Shown: positions 24,306 to 36,470, counted from the first letter of the stretch. The stretch is 64,000 bases of DNA from Paralithodes platypus (GCA_032716605.1 CM064572.1:44044703-44108702), one strand, 5' to 3'. The notes: generated by a model not told the origin, from the letters alone. A program made the numbers and translations.

Positions 24306-24612
24306 TATTTTTTAGTTTCCTCGCTAGACCTCCATCAAACTTGGAAAAACACCCCCTATACCCTCTTTCAAGATCAATTTGTACATTTTTCGGTAGAAAA
24401 ATGTCCCGGCCGAAGGCTGGGTCCTTCTAAAATTAGAGGCTTGCTATCGTTCGCCAGGAAAATATCGACACCTAGAGGGCACGAAAGATCTTTATATTGA
24501 CAAAAAACAATGAGGCAAAAGATCTCAAAATCGCCAAACTAACGGAACAAACTTCTTAAAACCTCAAAATTAATATGCTAAACATGAGGGAGAAGGGTGT
24601 CTATAAAATGCG
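24306..24612 (-). mobile_element. Interspersed repeat family F, copy g
   Basis: Starts CGCTAGACCTCCATCAAAC, includes GTACATTTTTCGGTAGAAAAATG and CTTGCTATCGTTCGCCAGG, and carries the family blocks to about 24600. Confidence 0.7.
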
Positions 24613-24689
24613 AGTACTAACCCATTAAGTAGCTTCTGTATCCTTGTGCGTCATACTGGCTCCATTCTTCATCTCTCTTTCACTCTCTC

Positions 24690-25141
24690 TCTCTCAAAAG
24701 TACAAGCTAGGGCTACAAAGCTTATTCCATCGCTTAGAAGAATGAGCTACGAGGACCGGTTGAGAGCTCTTGATCTCTTCCCGTTGGAGACACGCAGACT
24801 ACGAGGTCAGCTCATTGAAGTTTTAAAAATACTTAATGGGTTTGACAATGTGGATTATAGCAAAGTTTAGCCTCAATATGAATACAACAATCAACCATGG
24901 CTGGAAATTAGGATTGATAAGGTTCAGCACTAGTATCAGTGGAAATGTGTTCACATTTAAAATATATTCTACCTGGAACAAACTTCCCTCTGAAGTTGTA
25001 AATAGTTCTTCAGTAGAGATATTTAAGAAGAGAGTAATAATAGTTTACACATTCTGTAAAGAGTGTAGTGCACTAAACAATCTCTCTCCTTCCACTTCGA
25101 GTATCTCCTCGGATTGGGCCGCAAGGTCTCCGAGATACTGA
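24690..25141 (+). pseudogene. CR1-like LINE, C-terminal fragment
   Basis: One frame encodes [20 protein letters not shown] followed by [16 protein letters not shown] (to 24867). After a frame change the next (to 25139) encodes HGWKLGLIRFSTSISGN and YSTWNKLPSEVVNSSS. This is the region after the RT domain in CR1-type ORF2. It is 5' truncated and frameshifted. Confidence 0.75.
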
Positions 25142-25423
25142 TTATTCCTTGTAACTCCTTGTAACTCTCTCATTGTTTTCCTATGTTATTTCTTCACTTT
25201 TATCTAATATATTTGGTTTTCTATCCTCTCGTCCCCAGTTATCTCTCTCTCTCATTTCCCGTCCCCATTCTCGGCCCTCGTAACAACTCCACTAAATTAT
25301 AAATATTTGAGCATGGCGTCACTGTAATATCCTCTCTCACTCTCTCTTCTATGCTCATATCTCTTGTTTATTCTCCTTTTCGTTCTCCTCTTCCACAATA
25401 TTTTCTTCCTTCCTTCTCTCTAT

Positions 25424-25457
<34 letters not shown>

Positions 25458-26051
25458 CACTTCTCTCTCTCTCCGTCTCTCAGTTGAAGAGAGCAGAAAC
25501 AAAAGTGAAGGTGTGCATAATTAGGCCTTCCCTTTCCATTTCTAACTATACTATAAATTCCATCAGGCGATTTCCTAGGCCTGCAACGATATTAACTTCT
25601 TTCTGTTTGCATGTACGGTAAATTGCCGGAGGGAGAGGGGGGTTGGGAGAGATCCTTCACCTTTCCTATCCTTGCCTTCCACTTTCTCTTAGGGTTACTA
25701 TCTCTACTAGGATTAAGTCCTGGCCACCTCGCAGGGATCGTAAGATCTGTGTGGCCAGTGTATCTATGTAAATGTATTTAAATTTCTCCATTTCTTCCTG
25801 TGTTTTCTTACATTTTATATCCATTTGTCATTTCCCTCTCTATCGTATATTGTCCACTGCCTCCTATATAATCGGCTAATACATATATCTCTCTCTCTCT
25901 TTTTTGTTATCCTTTCCTTCCACTGTACCTTACTCTCGGGTTAGCTATCTCTACTAGAATCAAGTCCTGACCACCTCGCTGGGATTGTAAGGTCTGTGTG
26001 TCTATGTTTATCTATGTAAATATCTCTCTCTCTCTCTCGCACGCACGCGCA

Positions 26052-26098
<47 letters not shown>

Positions 26099-26390
26099 GC
26101 ATCCTCTTTACATTTTACACCAAAGTTTACCACATTATTCTTCAGGGCTCTCCTCTCGTGATATTTGTTACCGGATTTTTGTTTGTTTTCATTAATGTCT
26201 TCTATGCTACCAAAATAGTTAATGCTGGGGCGTAGGTAAGGCGTTTAGTGGCGTATATACAGTCACTCTTAAAAACTCGGTGACTCCTTTGGTGTTGGCA
26301 TTATTCAAGTATACACACGTTATGGATATGTATTTTTGTGATACTTGAATGATAAAACTATATCAATCATTTACTTTGTTATTTTGTCTA
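25142..26390. other. CT-rich DNA with repeats, no gene seen
   Basis: Contains scattered (CT)n and (CTAT)n tracts, a long (TC)n at about 26023-26097, and two copies of the dispersed repeat described at 23895 (25700-25785, 25950-26025). Confidence 0.6.
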
Positions 26391-26392
26391 TG

Positions 26393-26585
26393 TGAGTGAG
26401 GGAGACAAAAGGCAGAATTGCCTGTGGCGAGTGCCTCCCTCAGAGTTGAAAGAGTGACAGGGCCAAAATCAAGCGACGTTCGAGCCAAAATGCCTGGACA
26501 CACAGAGTTTGAAGCAACTTAAGTCATAGGAAGAGGGAAAGACTCATTATGGGAGAGAGTTCCAGAGCTCAGTGAGTAGATGCTG
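26393..26585 (-). repeat. jockey-like LINE 3' end fragment
   Basis: Matches 27427-27615 closely (GACAGGGCCAAAATCAAG, TTCGAGCCAAAATGCCTGGA, GGAAGAGGGAAAGACT), which is the 3' untranslated part of the LINE at 27401-28470. It is a second, heavily 5'-truncated copy. Confidence 0.75.
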
Positions 26586-27130
26586 GGACATTCATTAATA
26601 TAGCCAAGGTTCGATCCCAAACACGCACACTCATAGTGGTTCCTGAACACATTAAATTTCATATTTCTTCTTCGTCTCTCTCTCTCTCTCTCGACGTGAA
26701 AAAATACGAATGTAATTAGTAAATACATTTTTAATATAATAATTAAATATATGCAATTGTCAATTACGTAATCACGATAACTAATATTTTGGCTTATTGT
26801 GTGCCTTTGAAGTGGTTTACCTTATGTATAATAAAAATACTCTCTCTCTCTCTCTTTTTCACTCCATTGTTTCCTGCGTTTTTCATACATTATAATCCAT
26901 TTCTCACCTCCCTCTCTCATACATTGTCCACAGCGCCCTAAAACAATGGTAAATACATATCCCTCCCTCCCTCTCTCTCTCTCTCTCTCTCTCGGAAATA
27001 CACTAAATATAATGTATGTACTCAAATAAAATATACATACTAAAGAACCACGACCATTTACAAGTACCAATAAATGAACTAGACTGGGGAACTACTTATC
27101 CCCTTCCATCAGGTGACGACTTTATTGTAT

Positions 27131-28509
27131 TTAAGGGGGATGACCTGCTTTTTCGCTTTCTTGGTTGTATACATTCGGCCCCATTCAACCTACTATTTTA
27201 GGACATTTATCATCATCCAGGTGTCGATTATCGCTCGCCAGCAATTTATGGAGAAATCCGGCTTCGCCGGAGAATAGTTTTTTTTTATCGAGTCAGCTGT
27301 CTCTCTTTAAATTAGTCAGCTGTCTAACTCATTATTAAAAATGTGGTTGAGCGTTATCGCTCGCCAGGTATAAATCGACACCTGTATGGGGATAAACGTT
27401 TTTTTTTTTTTTTTTTTTTTTTTTTCTATGTGATTGAGGGAGGCAAAAGGCATAACTGCCTATAGCGAGTGCCTCCCCCATAGTTGAAAGAGTGACAGGG
27501 CCAAAATCAAGGGACGTTCGAGCCAAAATGCCTGGACACACGGAGTTTGAAGCAATTTAAGTCATAGGAAGAGGGAAAGACTGATTCTGGGAGAGAGTTC
27601 CAGAGCTCAGCTGTTGAGTAGAAGAAAGTTTGAGAGTAACGTTTCACTCTTGGGTTGGAGAGTTGCACAGAGTAGGGGTGGGATTGAGTTGCAAGACGGG
27701 TACCACGTGCCCTACGTAAAGGAGGTGGTATGCACTGGGATAGCTCTGAGGAACACTGATTATTATAGTAGCGATAGAATAGCGAGAGAGATGCAACATT
27801 GCGGCGGAGAGAGAGAGATTGCAGAGAGTTGGTGAGTGGACGGGAGTTAATGATACGAAAGGCCTTCCTTTCAACTTTGTCCTAGGAGAGCGGTGTGAGA
27901 GGAACCTCCCCACACATGTGAACAATACTCAATACAAGGGCGCACTATGCCCCTGTACAGAGCAAGAAGCTGTACAGGGGAAAAGAACCCCCTAAGGCGG
28001 TTGAGCACACCCAGCTTCTGGGAGGCTGCCTTAGCAAGACTGGTAATATGGTCCTTCCAAATGAGAGCAGAAGAAAAAGAGACACCAAGAATATTGAGAG
28101 AAGATGAAGGGTTGATTTTTGTATTGTTGAAGAATAAGGGATAGTCCGCTGGGAGATCCTGACGGGTAGATAGATGGAGAAATTGGGTTTTGGAAGCATT
28201 AAAGTTAACAAGGTTTTCTCTGCCCCAATTGGAAATAGTATTTAGATCAGAATTTAAGAGTTCTATGGCTTCATTACGTTTGTCGTTGAGGGATTGCTGG
28301 CTGGGGCGTTCTGAAAAACTAATGGAGTAGTGCAAGGTTGAGTCGTCTGCGTATGAATGGATGGGAATTAAGGTACAGTTAAGGAGATCATTTATAAAAA
28401 TTAGAAAGAGAATAGGAGATAGGACAGAGCCCTGAGAAACACTAGGCTGAATGGGGCTGAATGGACTATGCAACCCGGAGAAGAAAAACAAAACAGGTCA
28501 CCCCCCTTA
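27131..28509. mobile_element. Element family H, copy 2, split by a LINE
   Basis: Starts TTAAGGGGGATGACCTGC and ends GACAGAGCC..CAGGTCACCCCCCTTAA. The outer ~55 bp of the two sides are imperfect inverted repeats. The internal palindrome around ATCGCTCGCCAG lies at about 27220-27390. The interior is interrupted by a poly(A)-tailed LINE on the minus strand (27401-28470). Confidence 0.65.
27401..28470 (-). pseudogene. jockey-like LINE, RT C-terminal half with poly(A) tail
   Basis: On the minus strand 28470-27871 encodes SQGSVLSPILFLIFINDLL, the catalytic HSYADDSTLH, ENLVNFNASKTQF, LNILGVSFSS and RGIVRPCIEYCSHVWGG. The frame then shifts, with remnants to about 27650. The 3' untranslated part runs to 27426 and ends in a 24-base A tail (T run 27402-27425 on the plus strand). 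It is 5' truncated inside the RT domain. The poly(A) tail and the motif wording place it near jockey-type LINEs; the clade is an inference. Confidence 0.8.
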
Positions 28510-29575
28510 ATGCAGGATTTCAAATGATAAAATATAGTACAAATCAATGTTACAAGAAGGGGTATGGATAAGGCATGGAAAATCACTGGGTATAGTGATA
28601 GTGAGTCATCTTTACAGATACACATTAATTGTGTGTGTTGTGTATAAAATAGTATATAGGCCTATGATATTACTTCTACAGTATATATATTTTTGTCATG
28701 ATTCTTCAAACCCTACATCATCCTCTTCCTACATTATCTATATATATTTATTTATCTTATCGTCTCATCTTTCACTTACATACTGTATGTCTATATTATG
28801 TTACGTATCTCTTATTCTTACAATTCAATCTCATCTCTATATGCATATATCTTTCTATCATTTCATATATTTTGTATTCTCACAATTCATTCGGTTCATT
28901 TATCGAAACATCTATCTATCATCTTATGTGTAGGCTATATCTTATACTTACAATTAATTTTCCTCATATATTTATACAACTATCTTTTTGTCATTTATGT
29001 ATCTTGTATTCTCACAGTTCATTCTCATCATCTATCTATGCATGTATCTCTCAATCATCTTATGTATCTTATATTCTCATAATTCATTATCTTCGTCTAT
29101 AATTTATTATCTTATTTGTATCTCTTATACATAGTTAATTCTCCTAATCTATTTATGCAAGTTACTATCTTTCTATAATTTTACGCATCTCTTAGTCTCA
29201 ATAATGCATGCTCGTCGTCAACTCAACCTCTCAAATCCTGTTTACTTTTACTTACTTTTATATCTTGTTTTCCTTAGAGTCCGTTGCCAACATTTAAAGC
29301 CTCTCTCCTCGCCCAATCCTCTTTCCGGCTTTTTATACCGCCCTTCTCGTCCACATTCAATATTTTCAACCTTCGCTCGGTTTTCTAGAGATCTTACTTT
29401 GTATATATATTTTTCTCATAGGGAAATGTTTTTGCTTTCTATTTTGAATTCATGTGTTATTCTTATTGAATATATTTCATCTTGCTTTTGATATTATACT
29501 TAAACATAAATTGTCTTGGTGGTATGATGCTTGGTGGTATACGCTCTAAGTTCCCTCCATAACGGCAGGGCCTTT
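28510..29575. other. AT-rich spacer, no gene seen
   Basis: Frames of up to 134 codons here (28547-29102) are translations of TCTATCTA-like DNA, with no domain. Confidence 0.45.
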
Positions 29576-29619
29576 AGGAGTGCTGAGTTCTTTGTTAAGG
29601 ACCACAGGCTTGTTGTTGC

Positions 29620-31030
29620 TACGACTCAAGACCAGAAAAATGCCAAAATGCTATCTCCCAGGGTTTCATCTTGAGAAGTTCAAGGATGAGGAGTGTGTAA
29701 GGGAGTATGCAGTGGCAATCTCGAACCGGTTTGAATCCCTTGGCTACCTAGAGGTTCCTGTTGAATTGTGGGAATATCTTAAACGTGGGGCCCTGTCAGC
29801 AGCTGATGAATGCATTGGTGTCAAACTGGGGTCAAGGAGAGGTTTCCTATCGGGTGAGACGCTGGGCGTAATAGAAGAGAATCGTGCTGCCATGGTGGAT
29901 GGAGATCTGGGTCAGCACAGGGCCCTGTCTCGCAGAGCCGAGCACTTACTTGAGGAGAGACAAAGAGAGGTATGTCAGGGGAATCGCTGAGGAGGTCAAG
30001 GGACATTTCTCGGCAAATGACCTTTGGCCTGTTTACCGAGCCCTGAAGAGACTCCCCACTAAGCCTACCCTCCAAGGTAGTTCAGTTTGGATAGCGGACA
30101 GCCAACTCGCATCAAGTGATGAGTGCAGAACCGAATGGGCTGAGTACTTTGAGCAGTTGTACATGACCAGTGCTCCCAACAGACAACTTCAGTGAATATC
30201 CAACCACCGATGCCTGATCCACCAATTAGTGAATACCCTCCCTCCCTTGCCGAGGTAAGGAAGGCCGTGGCTAAGCTGAAGGGTGGGAAGGCTACTGGTA
30301 TTTGTGGCATTCCTGGAGAACTACTGAAAGCTGGGGGTGAGTCCATGGTCCTCGGGGTACATGCGGTCATGACTGCTGTATGGCAGACAGGTACCATTCC
30401 TCTTGACTGGAGAAGGGTTCTGGTCACCCCAATCTGAAAAGGGAAAGGGGAACGACAAGACTGCAATAACTACCATGGTTTAACACTGCTCAGTGTGCCA
30501 GGCAAGGTTTTCGCCCATATTTTGCTGGTGCGAATCCTAAGCCACCTGCTAAATGAGGAGAGACCTGAGCAATCTGAACTTACGCCCAAAAGGTCAACAA
30601 TTGAACGGATTCTGGCATTCCGAGTACTCGTGGAACGCCGACTTGAGTTTCATAAAGGGCTGCCTGCAGTCTATGTTGATCTCAAGAAGGTAATTGATGC
30701 AGTGCACCAAGAGATGCTCTGGGAGCTACTATGGCTACGCGGGATTCCCGTGGTGATTGTTGACCTTGTGTCGGGACTCAATACAGGAACAGAGAGGGCT
30801 GTCAAGTGTGGTGGGGGAAAATCGATCTTCTTCCCTGTGAATTCATGTGTGAGACATGGGTATATTTTGGTACCTACACTTTTGAACACATGTATGGACT
30901 GCTTACTGGGTCAGACAGTCGGGCGGAGTCGCTGCGTAGCAGATATCGGCAAGTTCAGGATCACAGATCTGGACTTTGTACACACACACACACAAACACA
31001 CACACACACCCACACCCACACCCACACACA
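29620..31030 (+). pseudogene. RTE-like LINE, degraded reverse transcriptase
   Basis: Successive frames encode the linker before RT (to 29990), GKATGICGIPGELLKAGGE (near 30290), then 30495-30985: PGKVFAHILLVRILSHLL, a first catalytic block reading YVDLKKVIDAVHQE and a damaged HGYILVPTLLN. Where the second catalytic FADD should follow TDLDF the sequence enters a (CA)n tract at 30980-31032. There are several frameshifts and stops. It is a dead copy of an RTE-type element. Confidence 0.8.
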
Positions 31031-31032
31031 CA

Positions 31033-31333
31033 GGGTCACAGTGGTCGAGCGCACTAAGTCACCATACTCTAGTCCTTTGACCCAGGTAGCGTGGGTTTTT
31101 TCCCAGCTACCTGCCGGAGAGGTTTCTTTCAAAAAACTTTCCAGGCTCTGGAGGTTAGGTGTGGATGCGCCACCTCTGGGATCCACCTGGTTCCCTGCCC
31201 ACATCCTACCCCCTCTGGGAGTATGTAGGCGCCATTGTGGCAGCCAGAGTCAAATCTATTGACTACTTAGGATAAGTTAGGTTAAGGAATTGTGTATTTT
31301 CAGCCTCATTGGCTGCCGGCTCCAAATAAACCG

Positions 31334-31369
<36 letters not shown>

Positions 31370-31370
31370 C
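31033..31370 (+). repeat. Retroelement 3' tail ending in (ATT)n
   Basis: Contains CTGGGATCCACCTGGTTCCC, then GGCTCCAAATAAACCGATT and an (ATT)n tail at about 31331-31369, the arrangement expected of a LINE or SINE 3' end. It may belong to the LINE upstream or to a separate SINE. Confidence 0.5.
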
Positions 31371-31618
31371 AAGCACTGTAATGTAATTTCTTCCATTTCC
31401 TCTCTACCTTAACGCCATCATGTCTAGCCATTACATATTCCAACCTTTTACTTTTTAATCTTGCTCACCTCATTTCCGCTCCATTTGCACACTTTTCTCT
31501 GTCTGCATGTTCAGGGTTATATCTTATTTTGTTTTCGTGTTATTGTATTTTTGTTCTACAATTGGTTAAGGCTTTTCATAATGGAAAAGGCGTTGGGGAG
31601 GGTGATGGGTAGTTCACT

Positions 31619-31620
<2 letters not shown>

Positions 31621-31699
<79 letters not shown>

Positions 31700-31728
31700 G
31701 ACACACACACAGACACACACACACACAC
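31621..31728. repeat. (TC)n-(CA)n compound microsatellite
   Basis: TC to about 31686, then CA with a few AGA interruptions. Confidence 0.95.
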
Positions 31729-31998
31729 TCCCATATGCATTTTGTGGATTACGCAGGACATACAGCTTAGAACAAATTGTAGATTAAGACAATGTAGCCT
31801 GTATCGTATGTTGTTTGTTTAGACTGTAGCACAAACGAATGCAATGTGGATTACTTTGGTAGGGGTAGGGTTAATTCATGTATTCTGCTGTCCACTTTTA
31901 TAATTCGTAGATAATATTGACTGACCTTATTCGTAATCACAATGTAAACCTGTAAACCATGGTGTGTGTGTATATATATATATATATAATTTCTTTAA

Positions 31999-32477
31999 CC
32001 CTTTATTGGCGGCGCGCAACTTATGTCGTGTGAAAGAAATTTGGACTAAGTGGCGGTTCACAACTTATGTCGGGTGCCATTTTCACCACGTAATGTTGCT
32101 GAGAGAGAGAGATAAGTGGTGGCAGGAGAGTAGCAAGCGTATGACTGCTCCAGACCACCGCGGCGGACCAACTGACATGAATCCCACCCTCCCCCACCCT
32201 CACGCACTCGCTACACAGGGAATTATGTAGGGAAACTACCTAATTACATGGTTTTTGCACTCGTGTTGTGCGATCGTTGCAAAAAAACTAGTGGTCGAAC
32301 AAGGATGGTTGGGGTGTCATTGGAAAGCTCTGTTTATGCCCTTTCAGGGATAGATACTTGTTTTACGCTCTGGGTCTTATTTAGGCATGAACATTATCAC
32401 GTAAACAACCCTATTTAGGGTAAAAACACCCCGCTGGGCGGTACATATAAATTACGGCCTAGGCCGCTCATAAGATG
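31999..32477 (+). mobile_element. piggyBac-type MITE family A, copy 2
   Basis: 479 bp between TTAA at 31995-31998 and 32478-32481. Termini are CCCTTTATTGGCGGCG and the complement of CCGCTCATAAGATG. The intact sister site is the right arm of the surrounding Penelope element, which reads straight across TTAA. Confidence 0.93.
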
Positions 32478-32659
32478 TTAAGGCAGGCGAGGTTGAAGGA
32501 AATACAGGTATCAGCATTAATTATTTTATTATTAAGGCTTTCAATAGAACGAACAGCAATTCTCAGGTGTTCTGGGAGATTGTGCAAAAGGTGAGCAAAA
32601 TTCATGGTGATCCGACACGTTTCGATAGACAACTAATGATTTCCTAGAAATTTTACGAG

Positions 32660-33300
32660 ACGCCCCCCCGAACTAACGACTACATCACCGCCTCTCTCGA
32701 CGTGGAGAGCCTAATCACCAACGTACCTGTGGACAGGACCATCAACTTAATCCTGCAAAAAGTTTACCATTGCCCTGACACACCCAATCTTGACATACCG
32801 GAGAAGGCACTGAAGACGCTGTTGGAGCTCTGCACCAAAGAGGCACCTTTCCTCTGCCCCCGTGGAAACATGTACCAGCAAATAGATGGGATAGCGATGG
32901 GTAGCCCCCTGGGGGTCCTGTTTGCTAATTTTTTCATGGGAACCATAGAAGAGGAGCTCCTTGATGCCCACCGCCCCTCGGTCTACTGCAGATATGTGGA
33001 CGACATATTCGTACTAGTAAAGGACCTCAACGAACTCAGGGACCTCCAGCATCGCTTTATGGCCACCTCAGGACTCAACTTCACCTATGAAGAGGCCATC
33101 AATGGACAGCTTCCCTTCCTCGACCTCCTTGTTTCGTTTAATAATCAAGAATTCAAAACTACCGTCTACACCAAACCCACGAACAATGGCCAATGCCTCA
33201 ATGGGGAAAGTGAATGCCCCCAACGATACCTGCTGTCCACCATCACAGCCTACATCAGGAGAGCACCCATTGCACCGTGTGGAGCGACACCCATAAGGAA
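32660..33300 (+). pseudogene. Penelope-like reverse transcriptase, C-terminal part
   Basis: Starts at the first catalytic block (SLDVESLITNVPVDR), followed by GNMYQQIDGIAMGSPLGVLF, the catalytic CRYVDDIFVL and LPFLDLLV. The N-terminal fingers are absent. A one-base frameshift near 33265 separates it from the following endonuclease region, where the downstream frame continues with THCTVWSDTHKELERL. Confidence 0.88.
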
Positions 33301-34269
33301 CTAGAACGCCTTACCCAGGTACTCGTTAACAACGGATACTCTAATACAGATGTCACCAACACCATAAGAAAACACCTTGATAAATGGTACAACCAAGCCC
33401 CCCCTACTACCAACCCAACCAACGACATCACTATCTTCTACCGCAACTACATGTCATCTGATCACAATACCGACGAATCCATCATGAAAGAAATCATTAC
33501 CAAAAACGTCCTCCCCACCAACCCCGACCATAAAATAAAACTTATCATCTACTACAAATCCTCCAAAACCTTCAACCTCATCCTCCGTAACAGACCTATC
33601 TCTCCCAAGACTCCGAAAATAGACGACCATGTGATATACCAACACAATTGCAATAATGTGGACTGTGGACCTCAAACCTACGTTGGTATGACACAAAATC
33701 GTTTATCACGCCGTCTCACCCTCCATCTCCAATCTGGAGCTATCAAAGACCACTATAAAACCCCCCACCACCAAGCCCTTACTCGCTCTGACCTAGATAA
33801 AAACACCTCCGTAATTGATAAAGAGACAAAACCCAGAAGACTTGCTATACTTGAAGCCCTATATATTCAAACTCTTAATCCTTCCATAAATAATCAAACT
33901 CTCGACCTCCAAATACTCCCATCAGCTAAACGTTACTCTCAAACACCCCCTAACATTACTCCCCTTATCACCCAGACTCTGCCCTTACCCCCTCTCTCCT
34001 CCCATCCCCTTCCCCCCTTTACCGTCCCCCCCACTACTTCATTTAACCAACGCGCGCCGCCCCTCAACCCTACGCTTCAAACTGGACCAGAAACCCGAGA
34101 TACAACTGGCCCGCCGCCCCTCACAATGGCCCAGCCTCCCCCTCGCCCTGCAGGCCCCCTACGACAACATCTACCATCTACGAACCCGCCCAGCCAACCA
34201 GGAGGTAGGAAAAGCGCGTGCCTCATTGGTCGCCAACTAGCCAATCATATGCTAGCCAACACCCAATAA
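33264..34269 (+). pseudogene. Penelope-like linker and GIY-YIG endonuclease
   Basis: Continues the RT polyprotein. The endonuclease region has CNNVDCGPQTYVGMTQNRLS, in which TYVG is the second half of the GIY-YIG signature, then RRLTLHLQSGAI and RRLAILEALYIQ with the conserved Glu. A Pro-rich tail runs to 34269. The domain is open from the frameshift to the stop, so it decayed little after insertion. Confidence 0.85.
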
Positions 34270-34533
34270 ACCTTACTGTGATTTTCCTAATATGTATAAA
34301 TAAGCTGTTATGTTATATCCTATTCACTTACATTCCATTCCCTGAAGATGATAGTTGTCTATCGAAACGCGTCGGATCACCATGAATTTTGCTCACCTTT
34401 TGCACAATCTCCCAGAACACCTGAGAATTGCTGTTCGTTCTATTGAAAGCCTTAATAATAAAATAATTAATGCTGATACCTGTATTTCCTTCAACCTCGT
34501 CTGCCTTAAAGAAAATGTATTACCTGGCTACAC

Positions 34534-34539
<6 letters not shown>

Positions 34540-34600
<61 letters not shown>

Positions 34601-34603
34601 CTG

Positions 34604-34662
<59 letters not shown>

Positions 34663-34715
34663 ACTGTTTATATATATATATAAATATATATATATGTATA
34701 TATATGTGTGTGTGT

Positions 34716-34788
<73 letters not shown>
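34540..34788. repeat. (TA)n-(TG)n compound microsatellite
   Basis: TA arrays with an internal TATACTGTATATA, then TG from about 34705. Confidence 0.95.
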
Positions 34789-34791
<3 letters not shown>

Positions 34792-34799
34792 TATTCCTG

Positions 34800-35260
34800 A
34801 GCGAGCGATAGCGCATATCATAAATAAATTGTGAAAGTTACTACAAATATAATGCTATGCCACCATTTACATCTATTAATGTAAAACAGTACTGACCATA
34901 CCGCCCTCGAAATTGAAACTCTCAACAAATGTGTTGGGGCTTACAGTACGGTTGGCCTAATAACACGTGTCTCTGCTGTCATTACGCTTTGCTCACTGTG
35001 TGCTTCTTTAATGTATGTCAGATGTTGAATAGGGTATGTAAAGATAGGAACATGTTTGTATATCTCACTCGAAACGATGAATAAATGCTTAGATAGTGCT
35101 GATACTAATTATTGATCGAAATATACTTGGTGCCGCGACATCACTTATTTGGCCAACTGTACTACCAGGTTATATCTATGTGGGGTTATGTATACAGTGT
35201 GTGGTGTCCATACCAATTGACCATATGATAGTTTCAAGATATTAAATATTTGTGTGATAT
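34800..35260. other. No gene seen
   Basis: AT-rich spacer starting with GAGCGAGCGATAGCG, a short piece of the motif shared by families F and H. Confidence 0.4.
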
Positions 35261-35334
35261 GACCCAGCCAGGGCTCGAACCCAGGCCAGTAGTGCAGCAC
35301 TCTAACACCTTAACCACTAGGCCACCGAGGAGCG
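35261..35334 (-). repeat. tRNA-derived SINE head, family 1, copy 3
   Basis: Minus-strand copy of the heads at 4968 and 5196, with box A TGGCCTAGTGGTTAAGG and box B GGGCTCGAACCCAG-like wording. Confidence 0.65.
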
Positions 35335-35444
35335 TTATATAGGGTTCAAACAACAGATATAGAGGTTTAGAGAAAACAACAACATATATTAAAAATAAAT
35401 ACAAATAAAAATATTTCATCTACCTACCATCCTATCTATCTATA

Positions 35445-35536
<92 letters not shown>
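35445..35536. repeat. (TC)n-(AT)n microsatellite
   Basis: TC then AT, ending ATAAACAGTATATA. Confidence 0.95.
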
Positions 35537-35540
<4 letters not shown>

Positions 35541-35973
35541 AGTATATATAAATGTGAATTGAATGTTCTCGTTTCACCTACTAATGCCGGAATATGAATG
35601 CTATTCAGTTAGCCCGACTCTCCGCTCTAAATATTTCAATTCCCCATCACTCTTGGCATTCAGTATATTTATAGATTTTACTTATGATTGATACATTTCG
35701 TAAAATATATCTGCCCTTGAAGCAAATTTAATAGTTTTGCATTACATATTTAACTCAACAATTAATGGTTTATCATGATTATATAACACATATTTTTGGT
35801 TACTGGTTATTATGTGATTTTATTCATGCTTTTTTATTTCATGTGAATTGTCAACCGTGTGCTGTCCTTTCTTCCATTCCCCCTGTGCCGTATTGTATGG
35901 CCTCAGTGTTCAACTATTACACCTTTATGTTTTTACCTGTACCTGGCTCTATACTGTATAAGGTCCATTTGCA

Positions 35974-36045
<72 letters not shown>

Positions 36046-36356
36046 GCAGAGGCCAAGTATCACCACCCTCACATTACCTCCCATCTCAACAATATTCCCA
36101 ATAGTATTACATGTTTAGGTAGGCTTCATATAGTATTAGTAATGACATCATCATTAAATATTAGTAATGTTGGTATGATATATTTAATTTCATATTCATA
36201 TATTATTGTTATTATCATTATTTTTATTTTTATAATTTTCATTATTATTATTATTATTATTTTTATTATATTCATTAGCATTATTATTATTATCATTATC
36301 TAAAACGTTTTAATAATTACTATATGTACGAACTACCAAATTTAATTTCAGATCTT

Positions 36357-36360
<4 letters not shown>
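35537..36360. other. AT-rich spacer with (TC)n, no gene seen
   Basis: Contains (TC)n at 35977-36041 and ATT-rich DNA at 36190-36300. Confidence 0.5.
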
Positions 36361-36400
<40 letters not shown>

Positions 36401-36401
<1 letters not shown>

Positions 36402-36470
36402 CCCGTAGCCTAGTAGGTAGAGCTCTCGTCTCACACACGAGGGGCCGGGGGTTCAATCCCCGGCCGGGCG
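36401..36470 (+). repeat. tRNA-Val(CAC)-like SINE head
   Basis: Cloverleaf-like. D-arm region is TAGCCTAGTAGGTAGAGC. The anticodon stem CTCGT/ACGAG encloses CTCACAC with a CAC anticodon. The T-arm is CCGGG..TTCAATC..CCCGG, and the acceptor pairs GCCCG with CGGGC. It is followed at once by an 8-bp hairpin (GGAGACAA/TTGTCTCC) and TTTCATGTGCC, a layout I associate with decapod tRNA-derived SINEs. A bona fide tRNA gene is possible but less likely: the T-stem is offset and the sixth acceptor pair is mismatched. Confidence 0.6.

Larger units (their letters stand above)
31985..34520 (+). mobile_element. Penelope-like element with inverted terminal repeats
   Basis: The left arm (32482-32645, plus a few bases at 31985-31998 beyond an inserted MITE) and right arm (34345-34520) are reverse complements over about 165 bp, including AACGAACAGCAATTCTCAGG and GTGCAAAAGGTGAGC. 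Between them lie an RT fragment and a GIY-YIG endonuclease, the two hallmark domains of Penelope-like elements. The element is 5' truncated in RT, and inverted terminal copies are known for this class. A family A MITE sits in the left arm at 31999-32477. Confidence 0.88.

Noticed and set aside
28547..29102. Membrane-protein-like frames
   Set aside because: Hydrophobic residues result from TCTATCTA- and TATTT-rich DNA; overlapping frames are equally open.
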